Origin: Gonocerus acuteangulatus
Lineage: Eukaryota > Arthropoda > Insecta > Hemiptera > Coreidae
Direction of reading: 5' to 3'
NCBI GenBank assembly: GCA_946811695.1
Contig: OX328124.1
Location: forward strand, 91,381,696 to 91,445,695
DNA: 64,000 bases
Numbering within the stretch: the stretch's first letter is position 1; each line of letters opens with the position of its first letter. Below the pieces are notes generated by a model. That model was not told the origin of the DNA. It saw only the letters and a list, made by a program, of their open reading frames with translations, and did no database searches. Of this stretch, positions 25,017-35,636 are shown piece by piece. Made by a program: the position numbers and the translations under genes.

Positions 25017-26040
25017 CAACTCGTTGGAACTCCGTCATCTTAGTGCTTTTCCGTAACGTTTTTATGCTTAGCGTTATAAAAATTCGACATATTTCGTTTG
25101 CACGTGCGGATTGCATTGTGCGGTGGACATCATATTCGGATGCCCTTACTTTTGCCAGAACGGAAACGCCGGAAAAAGTGAGCCCAACAAGATTTGAGGT
25201 TGTACTTCGGGGAAACTACGAAACATGAAAATAATTACTATTGACTTGTAACAGTTATTTGTAACTAGCTGACTACCCGTGTTTCGTCAGAGCAGATAAG
25301 TACTTATTTTATTGCCTTAAGTAATGTATCATTAAAATTAACTCTACTACATGATTTGGCGAAGTTTATTATAGCACGGTTCCCGTCATACTATAAGTTC
25401 TTTATCAATTGATAAGTACTCAAAGTATAATTTCTTGACACTGAGGTGCTCCGGAACAGGGTCAGCAGATAACCTCGAGATACCCCGTTATCTATAGGTT
25501 ACCACTAACGGGAGTTTAACCAGTACAGGTTAAAATTCGTTGTCAATAATAAATGGACGTTAAAATTTAAAATTTATGTTTCCCAAATTTATGTGGGAGG
25601 ACCCATTATATTTGCGAGCATTACCAAGAAGTGTTCTGCCTGGGTATGCTAGTAATTCATGCTCTGCCATCATATTTGAAATGAACCGCAAATAAAAATA
25701 ATATTATGAAATAGATATAGTACGGTTACAGCTGACCTGTTATCGTCCTAGCAACGCATGCTGCCAAGGCATACCTGCACTCTTTAAAACCAACTAAAAA
25801 TTCAAACCCCTCTACAAATACTTAAACATATGAATAAAAAAAAAAAAAAAAAAAAAAAAAACGTTCTTAGCGAGTGTTTACATTCTAAAAAGAGTGTCCA
25901 TGGAAAATTTCAAATTGTTCTGTCAGCTGGTTTGGGCTGGGCAATGATAGATCAGTGAGTGAGTTAGTGGCATTTGAGAATTATATATTAGATTTCTTAA
26001 ATACAGTTTTTTTTTCATGGTTTAAATAATATAATACTTA
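25017..26040 (+). repeat. Decayed Helentron-like 5' end and repeat remnants
   Basis: TCCAACTCGTTGGAACTCCG then TCATCTTAG is a mutated form of the TCCGACTCGCAGGAACTGC terminus at 31497. After 25260 there are older repeat fragments and a 27-A run near 25835. No gene seen. Confidence 0.45.
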
Positions 26041-26041
26041 C

Positions 26042-27271
26042 ATAGTAGGTTGGACCATCATACGTATCATCATTATATTCATCGTAAGTCAAATAATCAT
26101 CGTCGTAAAACTGACGTTTGCTCCTGGTCACTTCAATTGGTGATTCAACAGAGTGCTGTCCTGCATTTTCGTGTATACTAAAATAAAAGTATTTTACATC
26201 TCTTTGAATATTATTGTATTATTTGTATATATAAATATTATTCATTTTTGCAGACGACCCAAAATACATCTAAATTGTTTCAAATCATTAGTGGCTTGGG
26301 GTCACTAAAACAGTAAACATTTTACTCCGCACTTTCATTCAGTAAACCTCGCCCAACACATGCATTATTACGTTAAAAACAGCCACCAGGGTTGCACTTT
26401 AACCTTGTCTGTGCGTATGTCAAGGGGTTAATCACGCCCCTCATGTTTCGAGCATCGTTTTGTGCCTCTTCATGGGCACTACTTGTTAGAAAGTCCTCTC
26501 GTCAACAAGTAAACAGAGTTTTACGCCAGCTTTCAGAGCGAGTACTTGGTAACGAGAGGACTTCCTAACAAGAAGTGCCCCCGAAGAGGTGCAAAACGAT
26601 GCACGAAACATGTGGGGTGTGATTAACCCATTGCAATTATTAAATAAAGTAGATATAAGAAAAGTACGACCCCAAGCCCCCAAAGAAAAAGATGTGAAAC
26701 AATTTAGACACGCACACATAAAGAGATAAAAACAAGGATATTTGGAGGGGTAGTTGTATGCAAGGAACTAGACAAATAAAACATAATAAATTATATAGTA
26801 CTCATTCCTGAAGATAATTATATAAAAAAATATAACATTTAATGTAAGTAAAATCCAAGTGAAATAATATTTTTGTTTTATTTTCTTTTTCTATCTTTCT
26901 TATTTTTCTTCAAAACATGAAGTAATTCATGGAGTGTTATTGTTTTATTTTGATATTCGATATATAAGTTTTATAATCTCACCAAGGAATTATTTAATTT
27001 ACTAACATAGAAACTAACGAAAAGGGATACTATAAGTTGTGGTATGATAAACTTGAATATAATCAGGGATACAGTAGTATAAATATGCCATATATATATA
27101 TATATAATAGTTATTGATTCAGCTTAGGAGTTTGGAGATGTGTACTTACATGGTACGTTGAATGGGTTCATCCTTAATGCTCTTGAGTACGGATCTTTCT
27201 TCTCTGAGTGCATGAGGCTGGCATGAAGTCAATACAAGAAGTCCAACCAGCAAAGTGAACCAGTCTGCCAT
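26042..27271 (-). CDS. Gene D: secreted precursor with RSKR cleavage site (paralogue of D'), 3' end unresolved
   Basis: Exon 1 27271-27150 encodes signal peptide MADWFTLLVGLLVLTSC and a propeptide beginning QPHALREERSVL. The donor AT|GTAAGT joins T after TTATTTTAG (Ile, phase 2). Exon 2 26177-26042 adds HSVESPIEVTRSKR, a furin-type site, and then an acidic Tyr-rich segment (QFYDDDYLTYDEYNDDTYDG) ending TAT|GTAAGT. The 86 codons seen are an exact frame; this second junction is phase 0, unlike D'. A terminal exon should lie further left on the minus strand but I could not identify it. If unspliced, it would stop ten codons later. Tyr residues flanked by Asp are candidate sulfation sites. Role unknown; a peptide or small-protein precursor is the inference. 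Confidence 0.75.
26426..26629. repeat. Inverted repeat carrying two head-to-head hammerhead-like motifs
   Basis: Arms of about 77 bases (26426-26502 and 26552-26629) are inverted copies, with a 49-base spacer. Each arm has a hammerhead-like motif: minus strand 26477-26436 (GCCC, ATGAAGA, GAAAC, ATGA, GGGGC) and plus strand 26577-26618 (GCCC, CCGAAGA, GTGC..GCAC, GAAAC, ATGTG). Both have core changes. It lies in intron 1 of gene D. Confidence 0.65.
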
Positions 27272-27321
27272 TTTCTTGTAAGATAGTAAATCTTTCTTCA
27301 ATGAATCTGCGGAATATCGCA

Positions 27322-27330
27322 ATTTATATA
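27322..27330 (-). promoter_or_regulatory. TATA box of gene D
   Basis: TATATAAAT on the minus strand begins 59 bases before the ATG. The paralogue D' has the same nine bases at the same distance. Confidence 0.75.
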
Positions 27331-28093
27331 CGAATGAAAAGTGCCCGTTTTAATGTCAGATCACGTAGGTGGTATTGCATATGGTGTCTAAATAGTATTA
27401 ATCCATGAAATTTTCAATTATAAAAGCGAACACAATGAAAATCGACAATTTCTGATTAAAGAGTGCTCGAAACAATTCTATAGAAAACGGATCATTCAGT
27501 TCGACTATAAAAAGTTACCATAAATGAGTAGATGGGAACCTAAAATTTTCTTTATTGAAAGATATGTAATTTTAATAATAATGAGCTTTACATGATCTTT
27601 AATAGTCTTCTGAATATTTTTCGCGTTTCATTTTCCACCTGTTTTGTGCCGAAAAGTTACAATAAAATAAAATAAAATAATTGTGAAGAAAATTAAGGCA
27701 GTGTTTCTCTGTAAGTCGACTAGTTTTAAATATCTGGTTTTGGAGAATTGAATGCTAATTTGGAATATTTCAGAGCGGTATTGTTGCTCCCTGGAATAAA
27801 AGTTGGTCAAGACTGTCAAAAATGTAAGACAAAGGATTTTAAGTACTTGATTACTTAAATATTGCGCTATTCAGATTAGTGGCGTAATGAAATTCCTGAA
27901 ATCGAAAGATCAAGTTCGTTTTTCAGAAGAACCTTTTAGGCGAGCCTTTTTTTTTAGCGTTTTTGATTTTGATTAACAGTCCGAAAAGTCCTGCGGCATT
28001 TTTTATTAATGCAGATATGGGCTTTGATCTTCAATCTAATACTGCCAGAAAGGATCTTGATTTTCTCCCATTAAGTATAATAAACATTCTGTT
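27331..28093. other. Intergenic between gene D and the LTR element
   Basis: AT-rich, no gene or clear repeat seen; the open frame at 27628-27819 (minus) lacks protein-like features. Confidence 0.4.
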
Positions 28094-28756
28094 TGTAGCG
28101 GATGGGTGTCGCTACTAAAGGTTGGCTAGGAAGGGTAGGAAAGATGTGTCGGGAGAAGGTAGCCAGGTAAGTACTGTGTCCCGGTTAAGGGCGCTTCCTT
28201 GAACCTGGGGGATACCGACTAGGTACTAGGCGTTAGCTGTTCCACTGAGTCGGGGAGAAGGTGTTCGGTACTGAGCCGTAGCCGTTCCTCGAAGCAGGAG
28301 TGAGAGGGGTAAGGAAGTAAATAAATAAGCCAGGTATTGACTAGAGTTGGGGGAAGTAGGAGTCGGGAGTGTAATGACTGGAGGCTGGCTTGACCACTGG
28401 GTACATCGAGACGGCGGCTTCGTACTTTGTCCAGAGAGAGAGATCGAGAGAGAGGTCGAGCCGGTAGCTAGGTCCTTGGTCCAGAGTGCATGGCTGGATG
28501 GTTGCTGGAACGCCGGTTGCTTGGTCCTGAGTGCATGGTTGGCTGGAGTCTGGTCTTGAGAGAGCTGAAGTGTCCTGGAGGGAGCGCCGGATCGGAATGT
28601 GTTCTGGGCAGCAAGAACGCCCCTATTCATAGGCCGAGGTCGGGGTGCCTCGGTCAAAGTCGGGAGTGCTCGGCCAAGCGCTCGTTCCTATTGGCTGGCC
28701 TGGATGCTTCTCATTGGTCCACCAGTGGTCGCTTGTCCAATCATTACATCTCCACA
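28094..28756 (-). repeat. 3' LTR, full length (663 bp)
   Basis: Ends TG...CA in both orientations. It differs from the 30564-31085 copy by a few substitutions and one short indel (GCCAGGTAAGTACTG against GCCTTAGTAGGTAGGAAGTA), so the insertion is fairly young. Confidence 0.85.
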
Positions 28757-28771
28757 TAGTCCCCCCCCCCC
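28757..28771 (-). other. Polypurine tract
   Basis: Minus strand GGGGGGGGGGGACTA directly before the 3' LTR, the expected plus-strand priming site. Confidence 0.7.
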
Positions 28772-28852
28772 AATGGGCGGAGCCCTTTATTAAGAATAAA
28801 TTTGACTAAAAAAAAGAAATAGTAAATAAAATATATACACCCTTAATCCTAT

Positions 28853-29170
28853 AACGGCCCTTATAGGGGCCACAAAAGTGTCCAACTTTTATTTTAGTAG
28901 GATATGTTAACCTAAGACATATGTTGATAACTAAATGTAAGACAAAAAAGAATGAATATAATACTTAATACTTATACTATTTACCTTAAGACTACAAATT
29001 TAAACGGCCCTTATAACCGCCACAAAGAGCAAAAAATATTAGAAAATTATATAAATATAAACTAAAATAAAACAATACATATATACATAAAATAAACAAG
29101 TGCTACACACGTATATTATCGAATTTACATTGCTAAGAATAAGTTTAAACGGCCCTTCCAAGGGCCACAA
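28853..29170. repeat. Two-and-a-half ~147-bp repeats with GGCCCTT palindromes
   Basis: AACGGCCCTTATAGGGGCCAC recurs with changes at 28853, 29003 and 29148, in the 3' untranslated part of the gag-only element and just reaching its coding end. Confidence 0.6.
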
Positions 29171-30534
29171 GAGAGTAGCAGTTGTACTCTCTCTAAAGTC
29201 AGTTTTCCATCCGGCGGCCGATCCACCGGGTTTGGTGGCACAGCTTTCCGTAGCCTCGGCACTTTTATAGCTACACGGTCCCGGTACTTGACATTGCTGC
29301 TCTTCGGGGGATTTTTAAAATGGAGATCTGAAGTGTAACTATCCGGGCCTAGAGATTCTGAATAATTCGAGTCCGCCTGGTCTAGGGACTTCGTAGGAGT
29401 ACTGAGCCAGCGGTGATCAGTGTGCTCGCTTTCCAGCTCATTCTCAGACTGCTGGCTTACCTCTGCTGCCTGGTCTTCTTGTCGGTGATCTGCTGGCGGT
29501 AACTGTACCGTGGTGTCACCCTTGCTGTTCTGCTGTTCAGTCTCCATAGTCAGCTGCTTCAGCTCCATAAGAGGCTGCTTGATGACTTTAGGTGGCTGGC
29601 TAATCTCGGTAGGCAGCTTCTCTGTAATTGGCTGCTCAGGCTCTGTAATTGGCTGCTCAGTCTGTGTAGTTGGCTGTTCAGGCTGTGTAGTTGGCTGCTC
29701 AGTCTGTGTAGTTGGCTGCTCAGTCTGTGTAATTGGCTGCTCGATCTGTGAAGTTAGCTGCTCAGTCTGTTTAGTTGACAGCTCAGCCCGTGTAGTTGGC
29801 AGCTCAGTCTGTGTAGTTGGCTGTTCAGGCTGTGTAGTTGGCTGCTCGATATCCGTAACATGCTGTCCCGTCTCTGTAGTCTGCTTCTCGATGTCTGTGA
29901 TCAGTTGCTTGGAGGCAGAAGTCAGCTGCTTGTGGTCTGTACTCAGCTCCTCGGGCTCAGAACTCCGCTGTTCAATCGCTGAAATCGGCTGGGTTATTCG
30001 CACGGCTCTGGGTTGGGGTTCCATCTGCTTTAGGTCCGGTCGGGGTTGGAGGACGGCTGAGCATGATGGGGGTTTGGCGATTGCCGCGATTTTGTCCGCA
30101 GTGGCCGTGAGGGTTTCGATGTCGGTCGATGGGTAGGCGGCCAGGAGTTCTTGTATTCTCTGGGGAAGGGCTTTGAGCCAGAGCGATGTGAGAGCCTCCG
30201 TGGTCACTAGTTGTCCCCCGAGCCATTTCATGCTCCTGTAGAGCTGTGAGGGGGTCTGATCGCCGAGAACAGAGTCAAGCAGTTTCTGCATTTTGACCGC
30301 CGGTGGGTCGGCATATACGGAGAGAAGTCTGTTCTTGAGGTCCGAGTAAGGGTCAGCTGATGAGGTGTTGATGAGATCTGCCACATGTTCGAATACATCC
30401 AGGTCCAAGCTCCCTACCACCATGGAGAATTTGCTTGAAGAGGTCGTTATGTTGGAGAACTGGAAGATGCACTCGACTTGCCTAAACCATAGTTCCGGTG
30501 CATCTCTGGAAAACGCTCGTAGTTTCAGGGACAT
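29125..30534 (-). CDS. Gag-like protein of the LTR element, 469 aa
   Basis: Starts 30 bases from the 5' LTR. Residues 1-155 follow the layout of arthropod Ty3/Gypsy Gag (capsid) proteins: a PELWFRQVECIFQFSNIT core, YSDLKNRLLSVYADP, LLDSVLGDQTPSQLYRSMKW and LWLKALPQRIQELLAAYP. Residues about 170-340 are a repeat of roughly seven residues (PTTQTEQ) encoded by 21-bp units, then a Ser/Glu-rich part. There is no CCHC zinc knuckle. The last 60 residues (VKYRDRVAIKVPRLRKAVPP) are basic and might be a leftover of the pol end after an internal deletion, which is conjecture. It could package its own RNA but needs RT and integrase from a relative. Confidence 0.8.
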   Translation of the reverse strand: MSLKLRAFSRDAPELWFRQVECIFQFSNITTSSSKFSMVVGSLDLDVFEHVADLINTSSADPYSDLKNRLLSVYADPPAVKMQKLLDSVLGDQTPSQLYRSMKWLGGQLVTTEALTSLWLKALPQRIQELLAAYPSTDIETLTATADKIAAIAKPPSCSAVLQPRPDLKQMEPQPRAVRITQPISAIEQRSSEPEELSTDHKQLTSASKQLITDIEKQTTETGQHVTDIEQPTTQPEQPTTQTELPTTRAELSTKQTEQLTSQIEQPITQTEQPTTQTEQPTTQPEQPTTQTEQPITEPEQPITEKLPTEISQPPKVIKQPLMELKQLTMETEQQNSKGDTTVQLPPADHRQEDQAAEVSQQSENELESEHTDHRWLSTPTKSLDQADSNYSESLGPDSYTSDLHFKNPPKSSNVKYRDRVAIKVPRLRKAVPPNPVDRPPDGKLTLERVQLLLSCGPWKGRLNLFLAM

Positions 30535-30544
30535 GGTTGCTGTT

Positions 30545-30563
30545 CCAGTCTGGGGTCACCACT
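30545..30563 (-). other. Primer-binding site
   Basis: Minus strand AGTGGTGACCCCAGACTGG abuts the 5' LTR end (CGCTACA). TGGTGACCCC is a common priming sequence start in Gypsy-type elements. Confidence 0.6.
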
Positions 30564-31083
30564 TGTAGCGGATGGGTGTCGCTACTAAAGGTTGGCTAGG
30601 AAGGGTAGGAAGGATGTGTCGGGAGAAGGTAGCCTTAGTAGGTAGGAAGTACTGTGTCCCGGTTAAGGGCGCTTCCTTGAACCTGGGGGATACCGACTAG
30701 GTACTAGGCGTTAGCTGTTCCACTGAGTCGGGGAGAAGGTGTTCGGTACTGAGCCGTAGCCGTTCCTCGAAGCAGGAGTGAGAGGGGTAAGGAAGTAAAT
30801 AAATAAGCCAGGTATTGACTAGAGTTGGGGGAAGTAGGAGTCGGGAGTGTAATGACTGGAGGCTGGCTTGACCACTGGGTACATCGAGACGGCGGCTTCG
30901 TACTTTGTCCAGAGAGAGAGATCGAGAGAGAGGTCGAGCCGGTAGCTAGGTCCTTGGTCCTGAGTGCATGGCTGGATGGTTGCTGGAACGCCGGTTGCTT
31001 GGTCCTGAGTGCATGGTTGGCTGGAGTCTGGTCTTGAGAGAGCTGAAGTGTCCTGGAGGGAGCGCCAGATCGGAATGTGTTCT

Positions 31084-31085
<2 letters not shown>
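30564..31085 (-). repeat. 5' LTR, outer end missing
   Basis: Matches 28094-28607 closely and stops at TGTTCTGG, where a 43-T run begins. The missing LTR part is not found further right. Confidence 0.85.
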
Positions 31086-31128
<43 letters not shown>

Positions 31129-31496
31129 CCTAACCCATGAAAACTAGTGAAAAACAAAAAAGAAAATAAAAGAAGAGACGAAAGAAAAACTGCGCGAGTG
31201 CAGCTGGAAGCTAAGCACTGCGGGGTGAAGTGATGGAAAGTGACTGCCTTATACTGTGCTGGGCACATTTGAAGGCTTGTAGCAAAATTAAGGGTAGTGT
31301 AATAAGTCAGCCATAACTGAGGGTAGGGGGGGGGTCACTAAGCGACTGGGTAATCGCTAGTGTTGTCGCAAATGGATAGTTGAAAGAAGGGACAGCTAAA
31401 AGGGACAGTGAGAGGGGAGAAAGAAATCTAAAGTATATAGGTGGATAGCAAAAAACTGAACACTAATACCTTAAGCCTAAAACTTAACCTAAAAAG
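31086..31496 (-). mobile_element. Poly(A) end and 3' UTR of a minus-strand retroelement, probably the jockey LINE
   Basis: A 43-T run (poly(A) on the minus strand) is followed by 370 bases of purine-rich DNA similar in composition to 35220-35636. I infer that this is the distal 3' UTR of the jockey element, separated from its body by the Helentron insertion at 31497-35219. Confidence 0.45.
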
Positions 31497-33372
31497 TCCG
31501 ACTCGCAGGAACTGCAGCATCTTAGCGCGGTTCCGTTCACGTCCCTAGTGCCATTTGATAAGCTTAGAAAAGAAATAAACTTATTTTTTTTTATATATCT
31601 CGTGAAAATTGTCAAAATCCTCTCGAATATCTCGAATAAAAGTGATATTAAGGCGTCAGGGACACCGACAGTAACTAACTTTTACACAGATGCGGAAATT
31701 ACACAATCCGGCTCTCATTCTAAAGCAAAGCTCTATAAATCAATACAAAATATGCCTAATAAAGCCTTTCTAGAGGGTACAGAAGCATGGGCATATATGA
31801 GGGGGGGGGCTGATGGGGCTGCAGCCCCGTCCCGAAATTTTGAATTAATGATGAAAACTTCTCGTAAAACCCTTAAAAATAAATTAAATAAGATCACTTA
31901 GTTCATAAAACATATTTTATTTTACGTGTAATAGCGTTTTAGTTGCCTAAAGCTATTCCAAGCTCTAAATATTTAGTATTCCATACCCTGGAAATGGTCT
32001 CAGACCCCCCCCCCGAAATTGTTTTTATATACGTCCATGTACAGAACCTTTTTTGTAGAGCATTTAGTAAGCTTTCGAATGGTAATCTTCCGCTTCACAA
32101 GATTGTCAACGGTTTTCGAGATACTAACGAAAGTATACAAAGTTACCAAAACTTTTTTTGTCTGTTAATAAAATATTTTATTCTAACTCTTCCTTTACCC
32201 TAAACGTAACAAAAATTTCAACATATTAGATTTGAACACGCAGAAAATGTTTCAACTGTATCCCATAATTCTAAGTACCAAAATCAAAGACAAACAACCC
32301 TCCCTAGGAAGGACGCTAGGCAGTTGAAAAGCTAAATCTTGGAAATCCATATCTCTAACATTAAATTGATTTCTTATTTTTCTTAACCTGTTTTATTTTC
32401 AAATACATTATCCAACTCTAAGCAATTAAAAAATAACAAGGAATAAAAATATAAAATTTTAGGCACTTTCAACACTTGTTCACACTGAGTAAAACAATAT
32501 AAACAGATCTAAGGTGTTACACGGTAGCTGGTGAAAGATGAATGAGGTCTCGTATTGCAATTCTCTGTATGCAGGGTCTACTTCCAGGTAGTCAGTCATA
32601 TACTTTTACTGCCCTTTACCGTTACTCAGAAAGCTCTTTGTGTTTACAAACAAAGGACTCGGTATAGACCACCCGTATTAACCCAAAAGTGATTATATCA
32701 AGCTTGATAAACTTCCTGAATTAAATTAAGGAATTTAAGAGTGCTTAAAATAGGTTCTTGATCTAGTCAAAAAATTCAAGGAGAATTACACCACGAATAG
32801 AAAATTTCGGCCAAACAGAAGGAAAATAACAATAACAAGGATAGTTAAACTTCGTTTTCAAAGATTGTTAGTTGTAACACAAAAACGGTCACTCATGATT
32901 CTAATAAATTAACTGTGAAGGGTGATTACACAAATATTCCTGTTGAGGCTTTAAAGCTTCAACTCAAAAAACATATTAACCCACAGGTAATATCTAGATA
33001 TTCGTACGGCATCTTCGAATTCTAACAAACAAAATATTGCTTCTAATTATACGTATCCTGTTTACTGACAAATACATTTGACTACTATAAGAAATTACAA
33101 AAATGACGAGCAGTGAAAAAAAAAAACTGCGGGAAACACACAAATAGATCCGTTTAAATAAACGAAACTAACTAACTAAGTTTTAAGCACTTATTTCTCC
33201 TAATGTGACGACCCCATCAAACATTTCTTCAAAACATTTTTCCACGATTTCCTAACCCTTTTTGAGATATTAATGAAAATATACGAAGAGGGCCTAATAG
33301 ATATTCATACGGGATCTGAGAATCCCAAGGTTCCGCAAAAATAAAATATTCTAATTATACGTATCCTGTTTT

Positions 33373-33445
<73 letters not shown>

Positions 33446-35004
33446 GGCGCATCTACTTCTAGGTCATTAGCGCCCGTATCCTGTGTTATTGGCAAATACA
33501 TTTGACTACTATAAGCAATAGCAAACAATAGGGAATATGCCAAAGAACTCGGATTAGGAGCCTCGACAGTTTCAAGACATTTGAAGGAAATCGGCAAATC
33601 CAAAACTGACATTTCATAAGGTACAGCCTGATATATTTCTAACAATGAATTGTTTTTCTTATTTTAATTAATCTGTTTTATTGTCAAATACATTATCCAA
33701 CTATAAGAAATGAAAAAATAGGAATAAAAACAGACCAAAAGAACCGTATGAAATAAACGAAATCAATTTCGCCTGAAGATTAAAATAGAAGCAGTTATTA
33801 TTTTGGTTCCACCAGTCTTCAAAGGTCTTGATTTACGATCTTACCTGGAAGGGTCGGTCAACACTAGAAAGGGTCCCGCTAGTTACAAGGTCTTGGAATC
33901 TAGGAAATCTATATTTCTAACAATAAATTGATCTTCTTATTTTACTTAATCTGTTTTATTGTCAAATACATTATCCGACTATAAGCAATTTAAAAATAAC
34001 AAGGAATAAAACAGACAAAAAGAATAGTTCGAATAAACGAAATCAATTAATTTAATGTTTTAAGCACTTATTTCACCGATTAACATAGCCTAATTAAAAC
34101 TTTCGTCAGAACATTTTTTGTAGAGCATTTAGTAAGCTTTCGAATGGTAACCTTTCGCTTCCCAAGATTTTCAACCGTTTTCGAGATATTAAGAAATTAT
34201 ACGAAGTTCCCAAAACTTTTCATAATTTCTAGCAATAGAAAATTGGTCTCATTTTACCTATCCTGTTTTACAAACAAATACATTTTCCTAACATAAGAAA
34301 TGAAAAAAATAAAAATCAATAAAAAACTAAGGGAAAGAGACAAAAATTACAAAAAGAACGACAAAAACTCGTTCATATGAACTAAACAGACGTATTTGAA
34401 GATTTAAGCACTTATTTCTCCGATTGACATAACCTACTCAAAAATAGTTTTAGAATCTTTTTTGTAGAAAATTTAGTAAGCTTTCAAATAGTTTCTATCT
34501 ACTTACCACGATTTCCCAACCGTGTTCGAGATATTAATGAAAGTATACAAAGTTCCCAAAACTTTTCATGTCTGTTAATAAAATATTTTATTCTAACCCT
34601 TCCTTAACTCCAAACGTAACATAACTTTCAACATATTAGTTTTAATGAAAGAAGAACATGCAGATAATGTTTCAACTGAATCCCGTGATTCTAAGTACCC
34701 AAACCAAAAACGGTATTCAAAAACTATTTTTCCAATTTTCTCGAAAACGGTTAAAGCTATCGCCTTGAAAATGGTTTCATTCGTTTTCCTAGCCCACGAA
34801 GCATATAAAAAGAGTCCTTACAAGCTTATGAACTCAAAAACGTAAGCGTTACGATTTTTTTTGCGCGAATTTCGCCCCAAACGCCATCTTCCAGTGGGCG
34901 GATTTTGCTGGTTAACGAACTTGACCTTTCAAATTGGACGCCAGATTTTTGTACCAAATTTCATCAAAATCGGACCATTCGTCTTCTAGCTAGAGAGCGA
35001 ACAG

Positions 35005-35061
<57 letters not shown>

Positions 35062-35219
35062 TATACATATATATATATATACAAATTTGAACCACCGTTA
35101 TTTTCGGTTTCTAGGGGTTCTGAAACGCGAAATTTTCTAGTCGGCACTTCCGGATTGTTTCATTGTATCAACCTTATAAGCGGGGTTCCTCCCTATGGGG
35201 GAGGGAGGAACCGCGCTAA
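31497..35219 (+). mobile_element. Helentron-like non-autonomous element, about 3.7 kb
   Basis: Starts TCCGACTCGCAGGAACTGC with a subterminal TTAGCGCGGTTCC, and ends GGAACCGCG-CTAA, the inverse. A strong hairpin (GGTTCCTCCCT...AGGGAGGAACC) lies 6 bases before the CTAA end. The interior is built of ~340-bp repeats (landmarks TTATTTCTCCGATTGACAT and CCGTTTTCGAGATATTAATG), and an (AT)n run lies in the 3' part (35007-35075). TC start, CTRR end, 3' hairpin, subterminal inverted repeats and an internal microsatellite are the marks of Helentron-associated (DINE-1-like) elements. No Rep/helicase is coded. A SINE tail is inserted at 33370-33474. Confidence 0.7.
33360..33484 (-). mobile_element. Tail-only SINE insertion, 70-nt poly(A), target duplication
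   Basis: A run of 70 T (33374-33443) followed on the minus strand by GGCGCTAATGACCTAGAAGT then AGATGCGCCGT. CGTATCCTGT occurs at 33360-33369 and again at 33475-33484. It is nested in the Helentron-like element. Confidence 0.75.
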
Positions 35220-35636
35220 AACTTAAACTATGTTCCTAAGAGGAGTGAGAGTGCATGGCGTTTGGGAGGGTGACCAGTGTTTCGTAGATAGGACATCCAG
35301 CTCAACAAGGCGTAGTAGGCTACTCGAACCAACATTTACTGTAGTATACTATATGATGCCACTTAGATCAAAATTACTGAAGCTAACCAGGAGAAGTGGC
35401 ATCGTTTGTCGTGAGGATAGATAGCGGGACAAGAGAAAGATATAGTCGGAGAGGAGGTTTAAAGTTGAAAACTAAGTGCCAAGAGGGTGTGTTTTGTGTG
35501 GTGTGCTATCGTGTGATAGTGTGATAGGAAAAGAGATGAAGTGAAAGAAAAGACGGAGAGTAGATTAGAAAAATAGAAAAGGGGGGGAGGTAGTGAAAAA
35601 CAACACAGGTGTCATGTGGGATTGATGGGACGGAGG

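Larger units (their letters stand above)
28094..31085 (-). mobile_element. Gag-only (non-autonomous) LTR retrotransposon
   Basis: Direct repeats at 28094-28756 and 30564-31085 are near-identical LTRs and flank one gag-like frame on the minus strand. In that orientation the left copy is the 3' LTR, opening TGTGGAGATG and ending TACA. It is preceded by a polypurine tract of 11 G (28757-28771). The right copy is the 5' LTR, followed by a primer-binding-like TGGTGACCCC. No protease, RT or integrase is present. The 5' LTR lacks about 140 bases of its outer end, cut off at a T-run. Confidence 0.85.

Noticed and set aside
29510..30136. 208-residue plus-strand frame rich in Val, Cys, Ser and Gly
   Set aside because: It is the exact antisense of the gag repeat region; the 21-bp repeat keeps both strands open.
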